A stretch of DNA of 64,000 nucleotides from Piscicola geometra (Eukaryota > Annelida > Clitellata > Hirudinida > Piscicolidae). The notes below the pieces were generated by a model, which worked only from the letters and a program-made list of their open reading frames with translations, was not told the DNA's origin and did not search any database. Within the stretch, counting starts at the first letter, position 1, and the number at the start of each line of letters is the position of its first letter. Location of the stretch: the NCBI GenBank assembly GCA_943735955.1, contig OX030961.1, forward strand, positions 3,754,420-3,818,419. The letters are read 5' to 3'. A program made the translations under genes and the position numbers. This document shows, in pieces, positions 14,298 through 25,221 of this stretch.

Positions 14298-14545
14298 AAT
14301 CAAGAGTAGTATCAAAACTTGCGTACGTCTTGACGAAGTTGGACAAGACTCCTGCTACATTGAGGTAACAGCGTTCAATCATTAACTGTTGGAGTGGTGA
14401 TGATAATGATGGTGGTTGTGCTGATGACGATGATGATGATGTTGGTGTTCACGATAATGATTTGTAGATTTACTTGGTAACTAGAATGCCAGTTGGTGGA
14501 GGTTTTGTTGAACTTACCAATGGCATCCTGTATAAAAAAAGTGAA

Positions 14546-14601
<56 letters not shown>

Positions 14602-15895
14602 AATGATGATGATGGTGGTGTTGATGATGATGGTTATAGTAATAATGAAAAGACCAGTAGGTTAGGATCATCTTTGAAGTGCACCATGAGTGATTGGAAG
14701 GCTGCCAAGAAGCTGCTGCAGATGGATGAGTTGATGGATTGGATGGATGAGTGGATGGATTGGATGGATAAGTGGATGGATTGGATGGATGAGTTGATGG
14801 ATTGGATGAATGGGTGGATGGATTGGATGGATGATTTGATGGATTGGATGGATGAGTGGATGGATTATATGGATGAGTTGATGGATTGGATGGATGAGTG
14901 GATGGATGAGTTGATGGATTGAATGAATGGGTGGATGGATTGAATGAATGAGTTGATGGATTGGATGGATGAGTTGATAGATTGGATGAATGGGAAGATA
15001 ATGGATGGATGGATGGGTGGGTGGATAGATTAGTGGATGGATAAATGGATAGATGGGTAGATGAGTGGATGGTTGAATAAATGAATGGGTAGATGAATGT
15101 ATGGATGGAATGGATAAGAAGATGGATTAACCGGGTAGAAGATTGCTAAAACAAAATCGAATGGTACTTGTATGCGGTTTGGAAGGTCTTGCCATGCTCC
15201 ACAATCAAGCCACTGTACTTTATCACCTACAATCATTTATGGAAATTCTCTAGAATATGTTTGAAAGATACCAATTCATCCACCTTTCCATTAATCCATT
15301 TGATTATTCATCCTTCCTCGATCAATCCATATGTTTATTCATCCCTTCCTCCATCAATCCATATGTTTATTCATCCATTCCTCCATCAATCCACATGTTT
15401 ATTCATCCCTTCCTCCATCAATCCATATGTTTATTCATCCATTCCTCCATCAATCCATATGTTTATTCATCCATTCCTCCATCATTCATCAAAAACCTTC
15501 TCCAGGTGGTTCTCGAAAGACTCAATGTCCTTTTCATGTTCATGCACTACTGACCTGCAGAAGTTTACTGATTAGTAAGTAAGATAGTATATATTTATTA
15601 AAAATTAACTAAAAATATAATTTAAAGAATAATAAGAAAAAAGATCATATATTAATATTATTATTATTTAAACTTTAAATTTTAAAGGAATAAACATACT
15701 AAATAAATAAATAAAAATAATATTTTAAACATTATGAATGCAAAAAGTAAATAAAATTAATATTATATGTAAATCCTACAAAATAAAAAATAAAAAAACG
15801 GAAAAAAATTGTGATGAATAAAGCAGACGAAGAGACCTGAATTTGGGAGAGTCTTTGAGGCACTCCCTCCAGTCAAGACTTATTGATTGGGACAT
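3840..15895 (-). CDS. ACAP-type ArfGAP with BAR, PH, ArfGAP and ankyrin domains (948 aa)
   Basis: 27 exons, transcript order: 15895-15837, 15554-15497, 15226-15168, 14715-14655, 14527-14474, 14385-14327, 12326-12242, 11455-11357, 11248-11204, 10952-10857, 10613-10539, 10314-10255, 9992-9907, 9676-9587, 9380-9312, 9055-8941, 8715-8618, 8268-8143, 7856-7701, 7455-7205, 6960-6928, 5971-5766, 5641-5532, 4914-4854, 4749-4700, 4605-4544, 4363-3840. They sum to 2847 nt with every phase matching. Residues 1-250 form the BAR domain ([10 protein letters not shown] near the start, [16 protein letters not shown]). PH is about 281-390 ([32 protein letters not shown]). The ArfGAP zinc finger is about 430-515: C-x2-C-x16-C-x2-C followed by SGIHR with the catalytic arginine. 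Ankyrin repeats are about 640-755. In the family it stimulates GTP hydrolysis on Arf6 at endosomal and plasma membranes. Unusual: a roughly 160-residue Ser/Gly/Asn-rich C-terminal tail. The start matches the human N-terminus in position. ACAP1, 2 and 3 cannot be told apart by eye. Confidence 0.95.
5080..5531. repeat. 30/31-bp C-rich minisatellite in ACAP intron 23
   Basis: About 15 units of CTCCACTCCACCACCTCACT plus a variable CAACCCCCTCC part, beginning directly at the splice donor of exon 23. Confidence 0.85.
6018..6925. repeat. ATCC/TATCTATATTATTC minisatellite in ACAP intron 21
   Basis: About 900 bp of alternating CATCCATCCAT and TTATCTATATTATTC blocks, open in several frames and giving spurious Ile/His/Ser-rich ORFs. 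Confidence 0.85.
8270..8432. repeat. G-rich minisatellite in ACAP intron 17
   Basis: GGTGGTGGTTGTGGTGGGTG-type units with runs of G; G-quadruplex potential on the plus strand. Confidence 0.75.
8716..8905. repeat. TG microsatellite abutting the acceptor of ACAP exon 17
   Basis: Coding-strand CA repeat whose last CACAG is the acceptor; the distal end degrades into GGATATGTATGTG. Confidence 0.85.
9057..9190. repeat. GAT/GGT microsatellite in ACAP intron 15
   Basis: Trinucleotide-rich GATGGTGGT stretch just upstream of ACAP exon 16 on the coding strand. Confidence 0.7.
9381..9475. repeat. TG microsatellite abutting the acceptor of ACAP exon 15
   Basis: On the coding strand a CA repeat runs straight into CACAG and then the exon. 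Confidence 0.85.
9690..9897. repeat. CAT microsatellite in ACAP intron 13
   Basis: Imperfect CAT/CAC repeat filling nearly the whole intron between the two PH-domain exons. Confidence 0.8.
10005..10245. repeat. GGAT tetranucleotide repeat in ACAP intron 12
   Basis: GGATGGATGTAT-type units occupying the intron. Confidence 0.8.
10640..10856. repeat. ATTC/ATCC repeat in ACAP intron 10
   Basis: Units of about 24 bp (CACCTAATTATTCATTCATC) repeated six to seven times next to the donor of exon 10. Confidence 0.75.
11500..12240. repeat. 21-bp satellite array in ACAP intron 7
   Basis: About 35 highly regular copies of a 21-bp unit, TTACATGTAATTAATGAGCT plus G. Each contains the palindrome TTACATGTAA and a TAATTA core. 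Variants cluster at the two ends. Confidence 0.92.
12331..14075. repeat. 1.75-kb GTGGTGTAGTCGTGGT minisatellite in ACAP intron 6
   Basis: Units of about 24-26 bp made from GTTGTGGTGTAGTCGTGG plus TAGTGGTC or TGGTC. Both minus-strand frames stay open for more than 320 codons (Thr/His-rich), but these are not genes. Confidence 0.9.
14250..14297. repeat. GTT trinucleotide repeat
   Basis: About 15 perfect GTT copies next to ACAP exon 6. Confidence 0.85.
14546..14615. repeat. GAT trinucleotide repeat in ACAP intron 4
   Basis: About 20 copies between exons 4 and 5. Confidence 0.85.
14718..15110. repeat. GGATGGATTGGATGGATGAG minisatellite in ACAP intron 3
   Basis: Begins immediately upstream of the exon 4 acceptor (coding strand) and covers most of the intron. 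Confidence 0.8.
15296..15485. repeat. 32-bp minisatellite in ACAP intron 2
   Basis: Five to six units of CATCAATCCATATGTTTATT followed by CATCCATTCCTC. Confidence 0.8.
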
Positions 15896-17817
15896 GCTGA
15901 CAAGTTTTTGTGGACTTTTGATAATATTTGAGTTAAAACTACCTAAAATATTTTTTATTTGATTTTTATAATATCTAAATGTGAAAAGAACTTGAACTTT
16001 TTGGTGGTTCAACTACAAAAGAATCGGTTTATATAGGTTTTTCATTTTTTTAATGATAAAATACAAATCTAGATATAACTGAATTATTTTCCATGTATTA
16101 TCTAGCTTTGAGTCTGTTTTTATTTAAGAAAAATCACATATCCGGAAAAAACAAATTCGTCGTAGACTTTAAATGTACTTTTAACCGAACTATAAATAAT
16201 TATGATTGGATAGATTTATTTTTATATTGTAGAAATGAATAATAACTCATTAAATGATAAATCAAGGATTATAAATATATATTTTTTATTTAACAATTAA
16301 ATTTTTTTTCCATAAGTTTTGAATTCCAAGTATCGAAACTTGGAATTGATAGCTTATGGGAAAAAAATAAAGTTACTTCGGTTTCTTCTAAATATATTTT
16401 CTTCAATTTTTGGAAATTTAGATTGGAGTAATCAACTTGACTTTCAAAGGTGGATTGAGAAATTCTCAACATAAGAACGGCGATGATACGAAAAAACACA
16501 AAACTGTTTTTCTTTTTTTTCACAGTATATTTTTTATTCATAGAAGCACACATATGTCAGAAAGATGTCAGAAACGATGCTGATGGATGATACAAGTATC
16601 ACCACGATCATCAAGCTTGGATCAGTGAAATTATTTTTATGTATCAAATAATGGAGTAGATTAATTAATAACTGTTTGAAAGCCAAGGTACCAAGTGATG
16701 AACACTTTTACATGAATATTAATTTCTGTAAAGCTATTCTTTCTAGTGCTGTTTCAAAATAATTTATTGCAAAATTTAAAAACGACGAACTTTGAAATAA
16801 TGACATGATTCGCATGCAAAGACTATAAATCTCAAATGTTAGCATTTTATGGTGCCTTAAATACTAGTAGGACATGGAGTCGCATATATTAAATGCATTT
16901 GGTTGCCCCGCTGGAAAGACGAATGGCTTTTTAAAAAATTTCTTTTACGCAATGCGATTTTTTCACTTAAAATTAACTTTCTAAAAGATTTTTTATCGCA
17001 GTTCACAGTGCTATTAGCACGTCGGGTTCAACAGGGCTAGACATACTTTTTTCTAGTTGCTTCTTGGATGTCTTGATTTCACGAGCAGGTTTAACAGATG
17101 AATTGATTGACTTTTATAATGCCATTTTGCTAGTTGCTCATCACTGCGTTGAGAGCACTTGCAAGCCGCAAGGAAACGTTTGAGTCGTGTTTCCAGGCGT
17201 GGTCTGCATCTTATCACCACAATCGGCCCGATAAGCAAACGTATGCAGCGATAACGATTACTCATTCATGCATCCATCAATCCATATACGTGTGTGAGTG
17301 TGTGTTTGTGTGTGTGACTATGCATGAATGTGTGAGTGAGTGTGAGCTTGTTTGTTTTTCGTGCGACTATGTATGCATGTGTTTGGAAATTTTTTAAACT
17401 AAAGGACCCGAATGTGAATATTTAAAAATGATCAGTTAACCTCAACAAGCCCTTCTTCTTTTCTCGTTTTTTCTTCACCCTTTTCTTCATGAAATGTCAT
17501 CCTATCACTAATGCACCATGCCGACCATCATCAATACTGATCACCCTCTCCTTCAAATTCACCATCACCGCCTTCCCTTTTTCCCCTTCCTCCTTCTTTT
17601 CACCACAATTTCTTTTCCATCCTTCCCCACCTCCACTTCCCAATTCCTTGTGCAACCACCACCACCTCCCAATTCCTTGTGCAACCACCACCACCTCCTA
17701 ACTCCTTGTGCAACCACCTCCACCTCCCCAAGGAGCCTATCATAACGAAGCATGCCACTCTAATCACTGCTGCCAACTGCACTCGCCCTCTAATCTCACT
17801 CATTAACCCTTATTCCT

Positions 17818-18113
17818 ACCCTTCCTCCCTCCCTTCCTCCCTTCCTTCCTCCCTTCCTCCCTTCCTCCCTTCCTTCCTCCCTCCCTTCCTTCCTCCCTTC
17901 CTTCCTCCCTTCCTTCCTTCCTTCCTCCCTTCCTCCCTTCCTTCCTCCCTTCCTCCCTTCCTCCCTTCCTTCCTTCCTCCCTCCTTTCCTCCCTTCCTTC
18001 CTCCCTTCCTTCCTCCCTTCCTCCCTCCCTCCCTTCCTCCCTCCCTTCCTCCCTTCCTTCCTCCCTTCCTCCCTTCCTCCCTTCCTTCCTTCCTCCCTTC
18101 CTTCATTCCTTCA
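17818..18113. repeat. CCTT/CCCT polypyrimidine array
   Basis: About 300 bp of pure pyrimidine on the plus strand (CCTTCCTCCC blocks); strand asymmetry suits triplex formation. Confidence 0.9.
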
Positions 18114-19198
18114 ATGAATCCTAACCAACCGACAGTTTTAGGCATTAGTTTCATAAATTATTTTTTTATTTGCAAAATATAAAGAAAATTTAATGCTAAA
18201 AAATAAGTTATGATTAAGTAAGTTTCGCTTCGTCATCAGATCCATTAAAATCTTGTTAAATATAATGAACCTACCCAAGAAAGAGAGAGAGAGGGGTCAG
18301 GGATGGGTGCTTGTGTGTGCAATGGAGTGGCTGACGTCGTGGGTAGGTGCGTGTTGCAATGCAGGGGTGTCAAGCTCTCAGCTTCAGTGCCGCCGAGTAA
18401 TTAACTCGCCGTAAATACATTTCGAAACACGTTGTTGCAATGTGTGCCTTCGGGTCGGAATGCTGCAATAAAGGCTGCAGCTGATTTTCTGTTTTATAAT
18501 ATATAAAAGTTCAACTTTATATTTTTAAAGCTATTTCCATAGATATAACTTTTTATTGTTTAAATATCTCCGATATTTTTTGATTTAGGAGCATCTTAAC
18601 TGATCTTGCGGAGTTACTCAACGTGGCTTATGCAATGGAGGAATTGGTGGCCAATAAAAATGTTTGTTTGATTAAATCGACTTTCTACCGTCGCCCCGAG
18701 CACAAAATAAATTAATCAACTTTTTCGTTGGGTATTTAAAATACTCTTGCACGACTATTACTATCGCTATTTCTGGATCCATCTTGTCCTGATTTTGTAT
18801 TCGTTCTTTAACGATGTTTTGAAAACAGGTTAGTGATCGCATCCTTAAATGTTTATTTCCCAAGTGTCAACTAAATCAGCAATCATCCTCATCACTATCA
18901 TAATCATAATCATCATCGTTATTCTTGAAGGAATAACAGTTGAAAGTTACTTTCAAAGGCGTTGTATTGCAATTATGAATATTGCACAGAATTTCAATGA
19001 AGTCTTCAATATGGTACAAATTGTATGTCACATTAAATATCTATTAGTATTTTAATGTATCAATATTATTTAATACTAATATTTTGTTTGCAAAAAATCC
19101 AAAAATGTACACTACATTCTCAACAAATCAACGAATAAAATATAAATACATTTAATCAAGTTCTATAAATTAACTCTAAAAATGTAAATAAATTAAAT

Positions 19199-19237
19199 GA
19201 ATTTGAGGAAAGAGCGCTATAGAAATTTATTTGATTA
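19199..19237 (+). repeat. Dispersed SINE/LINE 3' tail fragment, copy 1
   Basis: 39 bp matching 47126-47164 with about four differences, around the core AGAGCGCTATAGAAAT followed by TATTTGATT. GCGCTATA followed by an A/T-rich tail is a common 3' end of L2/CR1-mobilised SINEs. Confidence 0.5.
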
Positions 19238-19479
19238 TTTGATTGATTGATCTATTATCTTAATTATGTTTTTGAAAATTAATTTCCGCAAAATATTTTC
19301 AAAACATAAATTTAGAAAGACTTATATTTCTTTATCGTTAACCCAGTCGACACGTTTTAATTGTCATGGCATCAAGCAAATGTAATTAGAAGCGAAGTAA
19401 TCACCTCACGAGTAATTCAATTAATATGGCGTTGCATAAAGACTGGGCGTCATTGGAGAGTTGCCAAACGATGGGTGTT

Positions 19480-19697
19480 GAGATTTGAAGTATTGAAATG
19501 GTGTGGCCTAGAATACTTAATAATAATGACGAGCATTATTATAGTGGCGTATAACCCGAAAGGGCTTCTAGGCCACTTAGGCTGCATATTTTCATTTGCG
19601 CCTTTGGGTTACTAGGGCATTGGTTGAACTTGAACCTAGGACCTTTCATTATTGGTCAAAGCCGAGAGTCGTTGCCGACTCAGCTACCCGTTCACCC
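19480..19697 (-). mobile_element. tRNA-derived SINE
   Basis: On the minus strand an A box TAGCTGAGTCGG (19686-19675) is followed about 45 nt later by a B box GGTTCAAGTTC (19636-19626), the internal Pol III promoter of tRNA-derived SINEs. The head begins near 19697; the body continues towards 19480 with an unclear 3' end. It is not a functional tRNA: no cloverleaf acceptor stem could be drawn. Confidence 0.6.
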
Positions 19698-20029
19698 ATA
19701 TTTAAATTAAATTAATTTTTAATTACTGGCCATTAAAGAGGCTTATTGTACTGTAAAAGTATGGCCTAGAAAAGACTTTTACGATTAATTAATTATCAAA
19801 TTAACTTATAATTAAAAGAATGTCAAATGAGGTAATGAGAATAAATACGTCACTCGTGTCTAACAAACTTATCGAATGAACTTCAAAAAAGTCCTCAAAC
19901 TTGACGTCAAGATTGAAGTGGAAGTGGTCTAAAGGTGATCGAATAACAAGGGTTAGGTAGAGTATTCGATTCGGTAAGTGATGCCATAACAATCGTAGAA
20001 GGTTCAAAACGATGGGGAAGGTGGGTTGA

Positions 20030-20560
20030 GAGATGGGGAAGATGGGTTAAATGAGGGAAAATGGGTTAAAGGAAGGAGGAGAAGGTGGGTTGAAGGAAGG
20101 AGAAGGTGGGTTAAAGGAAGGAAGGAGAAGGTGGGTTAAAGGAAGGAGAAGGTGAGTTGAAGGAAGGAGAAGGTGGGTTAAAGGAAGGAGAAGGTGGGTT
20201 AAAGGAAGGAAGGAGAAGGTGGGTTAAAGGAAGGAGAAGGTGAGTTGAAGGAAGGAGAAGGTGGGTTGAAGGACGAGAAGGTGGGTTAAAGGAAGGAAGG
20301 AGAAGGTGGGTTAAAGGAAGGAGAAGGTGAGTTGAAGGAAGGAGAAGGTGGGTTGAAGGACGAGAAGGTGGGTTAAAGGAAGGAAGGAGAAGGTGGGTTA
20401 AAGGAAGGAGAAGGTGAGTTGAAGGAAGGAGAAGGTGGGTTAAAGGAAGGAGAAGGTGGGTTAAAGGAAGGAAGGAGAAGGTGGGTTAAAGGAAGGAGAA
20501 GGTGGGTTAAAGGAAGGAGAAGGTGGGTTAAAGGAAGGAGAAGGTGGGTTGAAGGACGAG
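20030..20560. repeat. 21-bp purine-rich minisatellite downstream of the GATA gene
   Basis: About 25 copies of GGAAGGAGAAGGTGGGTTAA plus A, with length variants, ending about 140 bp from the GATA stop codon. Confidence 0.88.
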
Positions 20561-20701
20561 AATTCTAATGGTCAGTCGATGGTAAGAAAGTAAGTGAAAG
20601 AAAAATTAGTTTAATGATGGTGGGAAATTGAAAGATTTGAAAATAGGTTAAAGTTTTAATGAAAGAAAGATGGATGGTTGGTTGGTTGGTTGGTGAGGTG
20701 G

Positions 20702-23700
20702 TTAGCACACACCCACCATCACTCCTGCCATCTTGATCATTTCTGCGCTGTACTGGCTGTTGTTGAAGGCGTTTTCTGGAGATTGCTTGAATTGTTGTTG
20801 TGGTTGTGCTTGCTCTGAAGCTTGTTGCTGATGTTGATGTTCTGTGAGCTGTTGTTGGTGTTGTTCTGTGAGCTGTTGTTGCTGCTCTGATAGTTGTTGG
20901 TGTTGTTTCGACAAATGGTGCTCGTGTTTGATTAAGTTTTGTTGTTGTTGTTGCGAGTGGAGTTGGTTGTGTTGCAGGCTGTTGTGGTGGGGGATGTGGT
21001 TTTGAATGAGTAGTTGTTCGATGGATTGGCCTTTCAGGAACTGGGGAGGGTAGGGAAGGAGTGGGTCGTAATAGCATGTCAGCATTGAGGCGTCGGTCGG
21101 GTCAGGCTTGTGGTCGATGGTGGTTGAACGGTGTTCGAGTGTGTTCGAGAGGTGGTCAAGGCTGCTCGAATGTTGGTTGAGACTGCGAGTGTCGATGCTG
21201 TGGCCGTGGTGGTCTGAGTGGCCGTTGCTGAAGGCGTTCTTGTGGTCGTTGTTGTCGCTGTTGTTCGTCTTGGAAGGGGGCTTGGAGGGCTTGTGGTGGC
21301 TGCTGCTAGAGGAGTGGTCGCTTTTGGAAGAAGTGGACTTTTTCTTCGTGTCGATCGACTTGACGTCTGTTCAGTTGGAGCAGTGACCGATGAAATGCAA
21401 AAAAAATTTAAAAAGCATAAAAATATTGTATTGTATGACAGACCTTTCTTTTCTGGCTGGTGGGACTTGCCTGCAGACTTTGGCTTCCTCTTCCTCGTTT
21501 GTATGCCTTCTTTCCTCATCGACAGAGGTCGTGGAATCTGCGAGATTGAGAATATTAAATATATATTTGATTAAAGTAAGAGTTAATACAGAAACCGTTT
21601 GCTAGATCACTTTAGTAAAATTTTATTTTTTCCAAAAATTCATTGTTTTCTCCATTAAACTACTCATAAATTGGTTCGGTTAATTGTCATACCCAAGAAA
21701 GGATCATTAAAAACAAAAGGGACCTTGAAGAATGATTGAACTGATCAGTCATCGCAACCTCAAATTAATTCGAACCATTTGCCTCTGACTCACCAACCAA
21801 CCACTACAACATCATTTACATCACGCTCATCTGAGCCACTGAAACCTATACAGTAACGCCAACACTAGAAACTCTGCATATTTTAAATCTATTTCCCATA
21901 GTATTTTGTTAAGAATTAAAAACTGCTATTAATAAAATACATTTATCTTTTTATTACAGCTATTTCCAGCACCTCCACTCACCCCATGCAGTTTGAAGTA
22001 GAGACCACAGGCGTTGCAAACAGGCTCTCCCTCGTTACTCCTGCGCCACAACGTGGTGTTGGTGGTCTGGCAGTTGGTGCAGCTGAGGCCGTAGCGTCTT
22101 GTCGCTTGCTGTGGTTGGAGTGATGTAGTTGGCTTGTTAGGGGTTTGGTTTTTTAGTGGTTAGAGTGGTGTGGTTGGCTTGCTGTGGTTGGCTTGTTAGG
22201 GGATGGTTTGTTAGTGGTTAGAGTGGTGTGGTTGGCTTGTTAGGGGATGGTTTGTTATTGGATGGTTTGTTGGGGGATGGTTTGTTAGTGATTGGAGTGG
22301 TGTGGTTGGATGGTTAGTGGTTGGAGTGGTGTGGTTGGATGTTAGTGGTGGTTTTGATATTGAAACATTATTTTTTAGTTAAAGCACAAAAAATGGAGCA
22401 TAGGCCAATCGACTCAACGCATTGTGTCTCTATCTTCAGCTTCACATGAGACAAATTGTAACGATTCAATAATGACGCGCTTAAGAAACATATAAAAAGG
22501 CATAAAAGGCGCTAGAAGATACAAATGTTTCGAACACACCCACCTCCAATACACTCACCCCTGGCACATTGACCAGTCTCTTGGGTTGTCTGGTCAGGGG
22601 CCGATTGAAGCCGTTCATCTTCTGGTACAAGCCACAAGCGTTGCATAGGTAGTGGCCTGGTGAGAAGAGAGAGAAAGGATGGTAAGGAAGGGTTGATGGT
22701 GGTGGGAGAAACCAATGATGATGAGAATGCTGGTAAAGTTAGTAGTAGTGGTGTTGTTGTTGTTAAAGGTAGTGGAGCTGGTAAGTTGTTGAGAGTAAAT
22801 TATGAAATGATGAGCTGAAGACATGGATGCATCCAGTACAATCGAAAAGAAAAACCAGTCTATTGGAAGGCCTTAACGCCGTGTAATTTGCCACTTTGAA
22901 ATTATAAATAAGCACTAGAGCGATAGAGATATTCTTCTTTATAAGTTTGCACTGGCGAAGGTGGTTGTAGTGAAGTGGGTATGGAGAGAAAGTGCGGTGA
23001 GTTATGCGCTTGCTTGGATGTGTGAAACGAGAATAGTAATAGGAAACAAATTGAAGTCTTGATAATAAGGCTACATATTTTGATTGCGTTGTTTTTAGTT
23101 ATTTATAATACATTAGACTTTTATTTAGGTCTGAATAAACATTATAAAATGTATTAAAATGTCGCAAATTCTAGCTGCACATTTAAACCACAACAAATGA
23201 TAAACCGGCTTCATGCATGAATCATTCTAATGATTTAAAATATTTTTTAACGCCTTTGAAATATGGTAGTTGCAAGGTAGTAGAACTCAACCAACCAGTC
23301 CCATCTCTCCGCCACAGGGGCGTGCCCATGGCTCCACAGTTGACGCACTCCTTTCTGTCTCCGAAGTACTCATCGCCCAGGTCGTCTGAGAGGGGAGAAG
23401 TGGCTCAGTTAGGTGTGGAGAAAGAGGCTTGTGTAGTGTTGAATGGTGATTTGGATGTCTGAGGGAGGCGTGTTCAGTGAGTGAAAGGTTGAGTAAGTTG
23501 TGGGAGATTCCTTTAGTCAACCATTTGTATGGTTAAATCAGAATGCAAAATTGAATATACCATTTTTACGACTGTTAAACCTCCCCTTAGAGCAACGAAA
23601 GATCGTTAAATGCCCCTCAAAGAAGTTTACGACAAAGAAAAATCACTGGCTCAAGTGCGCTCTGTACAAATATTGCTCATGCCGTAGTAAATACCTGAGT

Positions 23701-24495
23701 GAAGTGAAGGGAAAAACAAAATGTTCATAAAACAAATGTATGTGGAATTATTCATAAATAAACCAATAAATGAGTCCATAAATAAGTTACGGCTTAATCA
23801 CCCGTGTGACACGATATGCTGGGAGATGTATGCAAATGCTGCATCAGTTGCAACCCTAAATCTTTGCAACTTCTCAAAATCATGATCATTTTACTTTCTT
23901 ACTGTGTTCTGTTGAACAATATTTTAAAATATTCAGAGCTGTTTTAAAACTTTCTTGTTATTTTTATTTTAATGCTCCACTTTCTATAAAATCCATTTTT
24001 TAAAACACAAACAGTCCTTAACACCAAAAAATTATATTTTTAATTCCAAAAAGGTTTCAATTCCCCAAAGCTTTTCTTCCACCTCTAACTTCCTCCTCAG
24101 GCACCTGTTTTCGAGTAGGCGAAGAGCGCTTGCGATCCGTCGAGCATCGATGCAGAAGCGTAGTTGCCCCAGTTGGTGACGTAGGGCGAGAAGGAGGCTT
24201 GTGAGGGCATGTTGGCAGGGTACTCGTTCAAAGAAAAGCCACCCTCAGGCCATGGGAAGGGAGAGGCCGACGGGTAGCTGGAGTTGTTGGGCGTGAGTTG
24301 GGTGGTGGGGTAGAGGCTGGGTGGGTGTGGAGTGGCAGGGGGATCTGACTGCCAACAGCAAGGGTCGAGGGAGGCGGGTTCATCGAAGGAGGGGCGGGTG
24401 GTGAAGGGGTAGAACTGTTGAGTGGCCGAGGAAGGGTAGAATTCCATGTAGGGAGAAGATAGGAAGCTGGAAGGTACTTTCAAGGGAGATGACAT
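20702..24495 (-). CDS. GATA-type two-zinc-finger transcription factor, GATA4/5/6-like (487 aa)
   Basis: Six exons, transcript order: 24495-24105, 23385-23296, 22656-22559, 22108-21983, 21537-21444, 21366-20702; 1464 nt with consistent phases. Residues 1-130 are Ser/Pro/Tyr-rich and look like a transactivation region. The N-finger (exons 2-3) is C-x2-C-x17-C-x2-C with [18 protein letters not shown]. The C-finger (exon 4) has the same spacing with [20 protein letters not shown]. It is followed by the basic arm [15 protein letters not shown] (exon 5). The tail (exon 6, about 220 aa) is Ser/His/Asn-rich then Gln/His-rich. In the family it is a nuclear activator binding WGATAR, with roles in endoderm, mesoderm and gut. 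The two fingers are on separate exons and the N-finger is itself split, as in animal GATA genes. The first ATG of the open stretch was chosen; an upstream 5' exon ending just before it is possible, because microsatellite precedes it. The GATA1/2/3 class is less likely but not excluded. Confidence 0.94.
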
Positions 24496-24498
24496 CCT

Positions 24499-24606
24499 TA
24501 TAGTGATGATGATGATACTGATAGTGATGATGATGGTACTGATAGTGATGATGATGATACTGATAGTGATGATGATGATACTAGTAGTGATGATATTGAT
24601 GATGAT
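24499..24606. repeat. GAT-rich microsatellite directly upstream of the GATA start codon
   Basis: GATGATGATACTGATAGT units; on the minus strand they precede the ATG and leave the frame open, so the ORF appears longer at its 5' end than the likely protein. Confidence 0.75.
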
Positions 24607-25221
24607 GAGTTGAATGAAGATATTTTTTTCCCAAAAGTAAAAATCAGTTGTATCTTTTTTTAACTTCAATGCTTCTGAAAAGAAAACTGTAGTTTCAAAT
24701 CCCCCTTCTAATCTATTAGTTCTGTCTTTCTACTCTTGATGTTGAAGACAATAATGATGATGATGATACTGATGATGATGCCAAAGGAAGTTGCAAATGA
24801 TGATTTAATGAAGTAATGATGATGGGAAGGGCGGGTTTCTAATGCTAATAGGACAATTAAGTGTCTCTAATGACTGTATCACAAGACATCAGCGTCTAGG
24901 AACAATTACAACCCCTGTCCCCTAATTATACTTAATTCTTCGTGAATTTTTTGAATTCTGTTTATTCTATTATGATTTGTAAATTTATTTTATTTTTAGA
25001 ATTTCAAAAAATATTTTATTTAATTTCTAAGGTATTTAATTGAATCAGAATTTTTAAAGTTTTTCCGTCAATAAGAGTTGATAAATTTTTCTTCACTGAC
25101 CACCTCAACCTCACTCAAAAGTTCAGTTCCTGTTCCAAAGTAATTCCAAAAACAATACAACAATTCAACTTTTCTGTTCAATCAATTCATCACATCACAT
25201 CAATGGTTGTCATCACGCCAG

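Larger units (their letters stand above)
15896..20701. other. Intergenic region between ACAP and GATA genes
   Basis: Mostly AT-rich. The ACAP promoter must lie just above 15895. I see no conserved protein segment on either strand. Recognisable pieces are the pyrimidine array at 17818-18113, the SINE-like element ending near 19697, the SINE-tail fragment at 19199-19237 and the 21-bp purine-rich array at 20030-20560. Confidence 0.6.

Noticed and set aside
14319..14385. Alternative end of ACAP exon 6 at 14319 (donor GTTTTG)
   Set aside because: Leaves one base and breaks the frame with exon 7; the GTACGC donor at 14326 leaves two bases and gives the conserved NFVKTDIK junction.
17053..17397. 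Overlapping ORFs on both strands near 17.1-17.4 kb
   Set aside because: No family similarity, no splice partners, and the plus ORF runs into GT-rich sequence.
19620..19697. Functional tRNA gene
   Set aside because: A and B boxes are present but no acceptor or anticodon stem pairing could be drawn; fits a SINE head.
19801..20007. 68-aa minus ORF with protein-like composition
   Set aside because: Could be a retroelement scrap, but no recognisable motif; not supported as a gene.
21079..21519. 146-aa ORF over GATA exon 5 and the start of exon 6
   Set aside because: It reads through the intron in the wrong frame; the real exon 6 frame starts [10 protein letters not shown] and continues to the stop at 20702.
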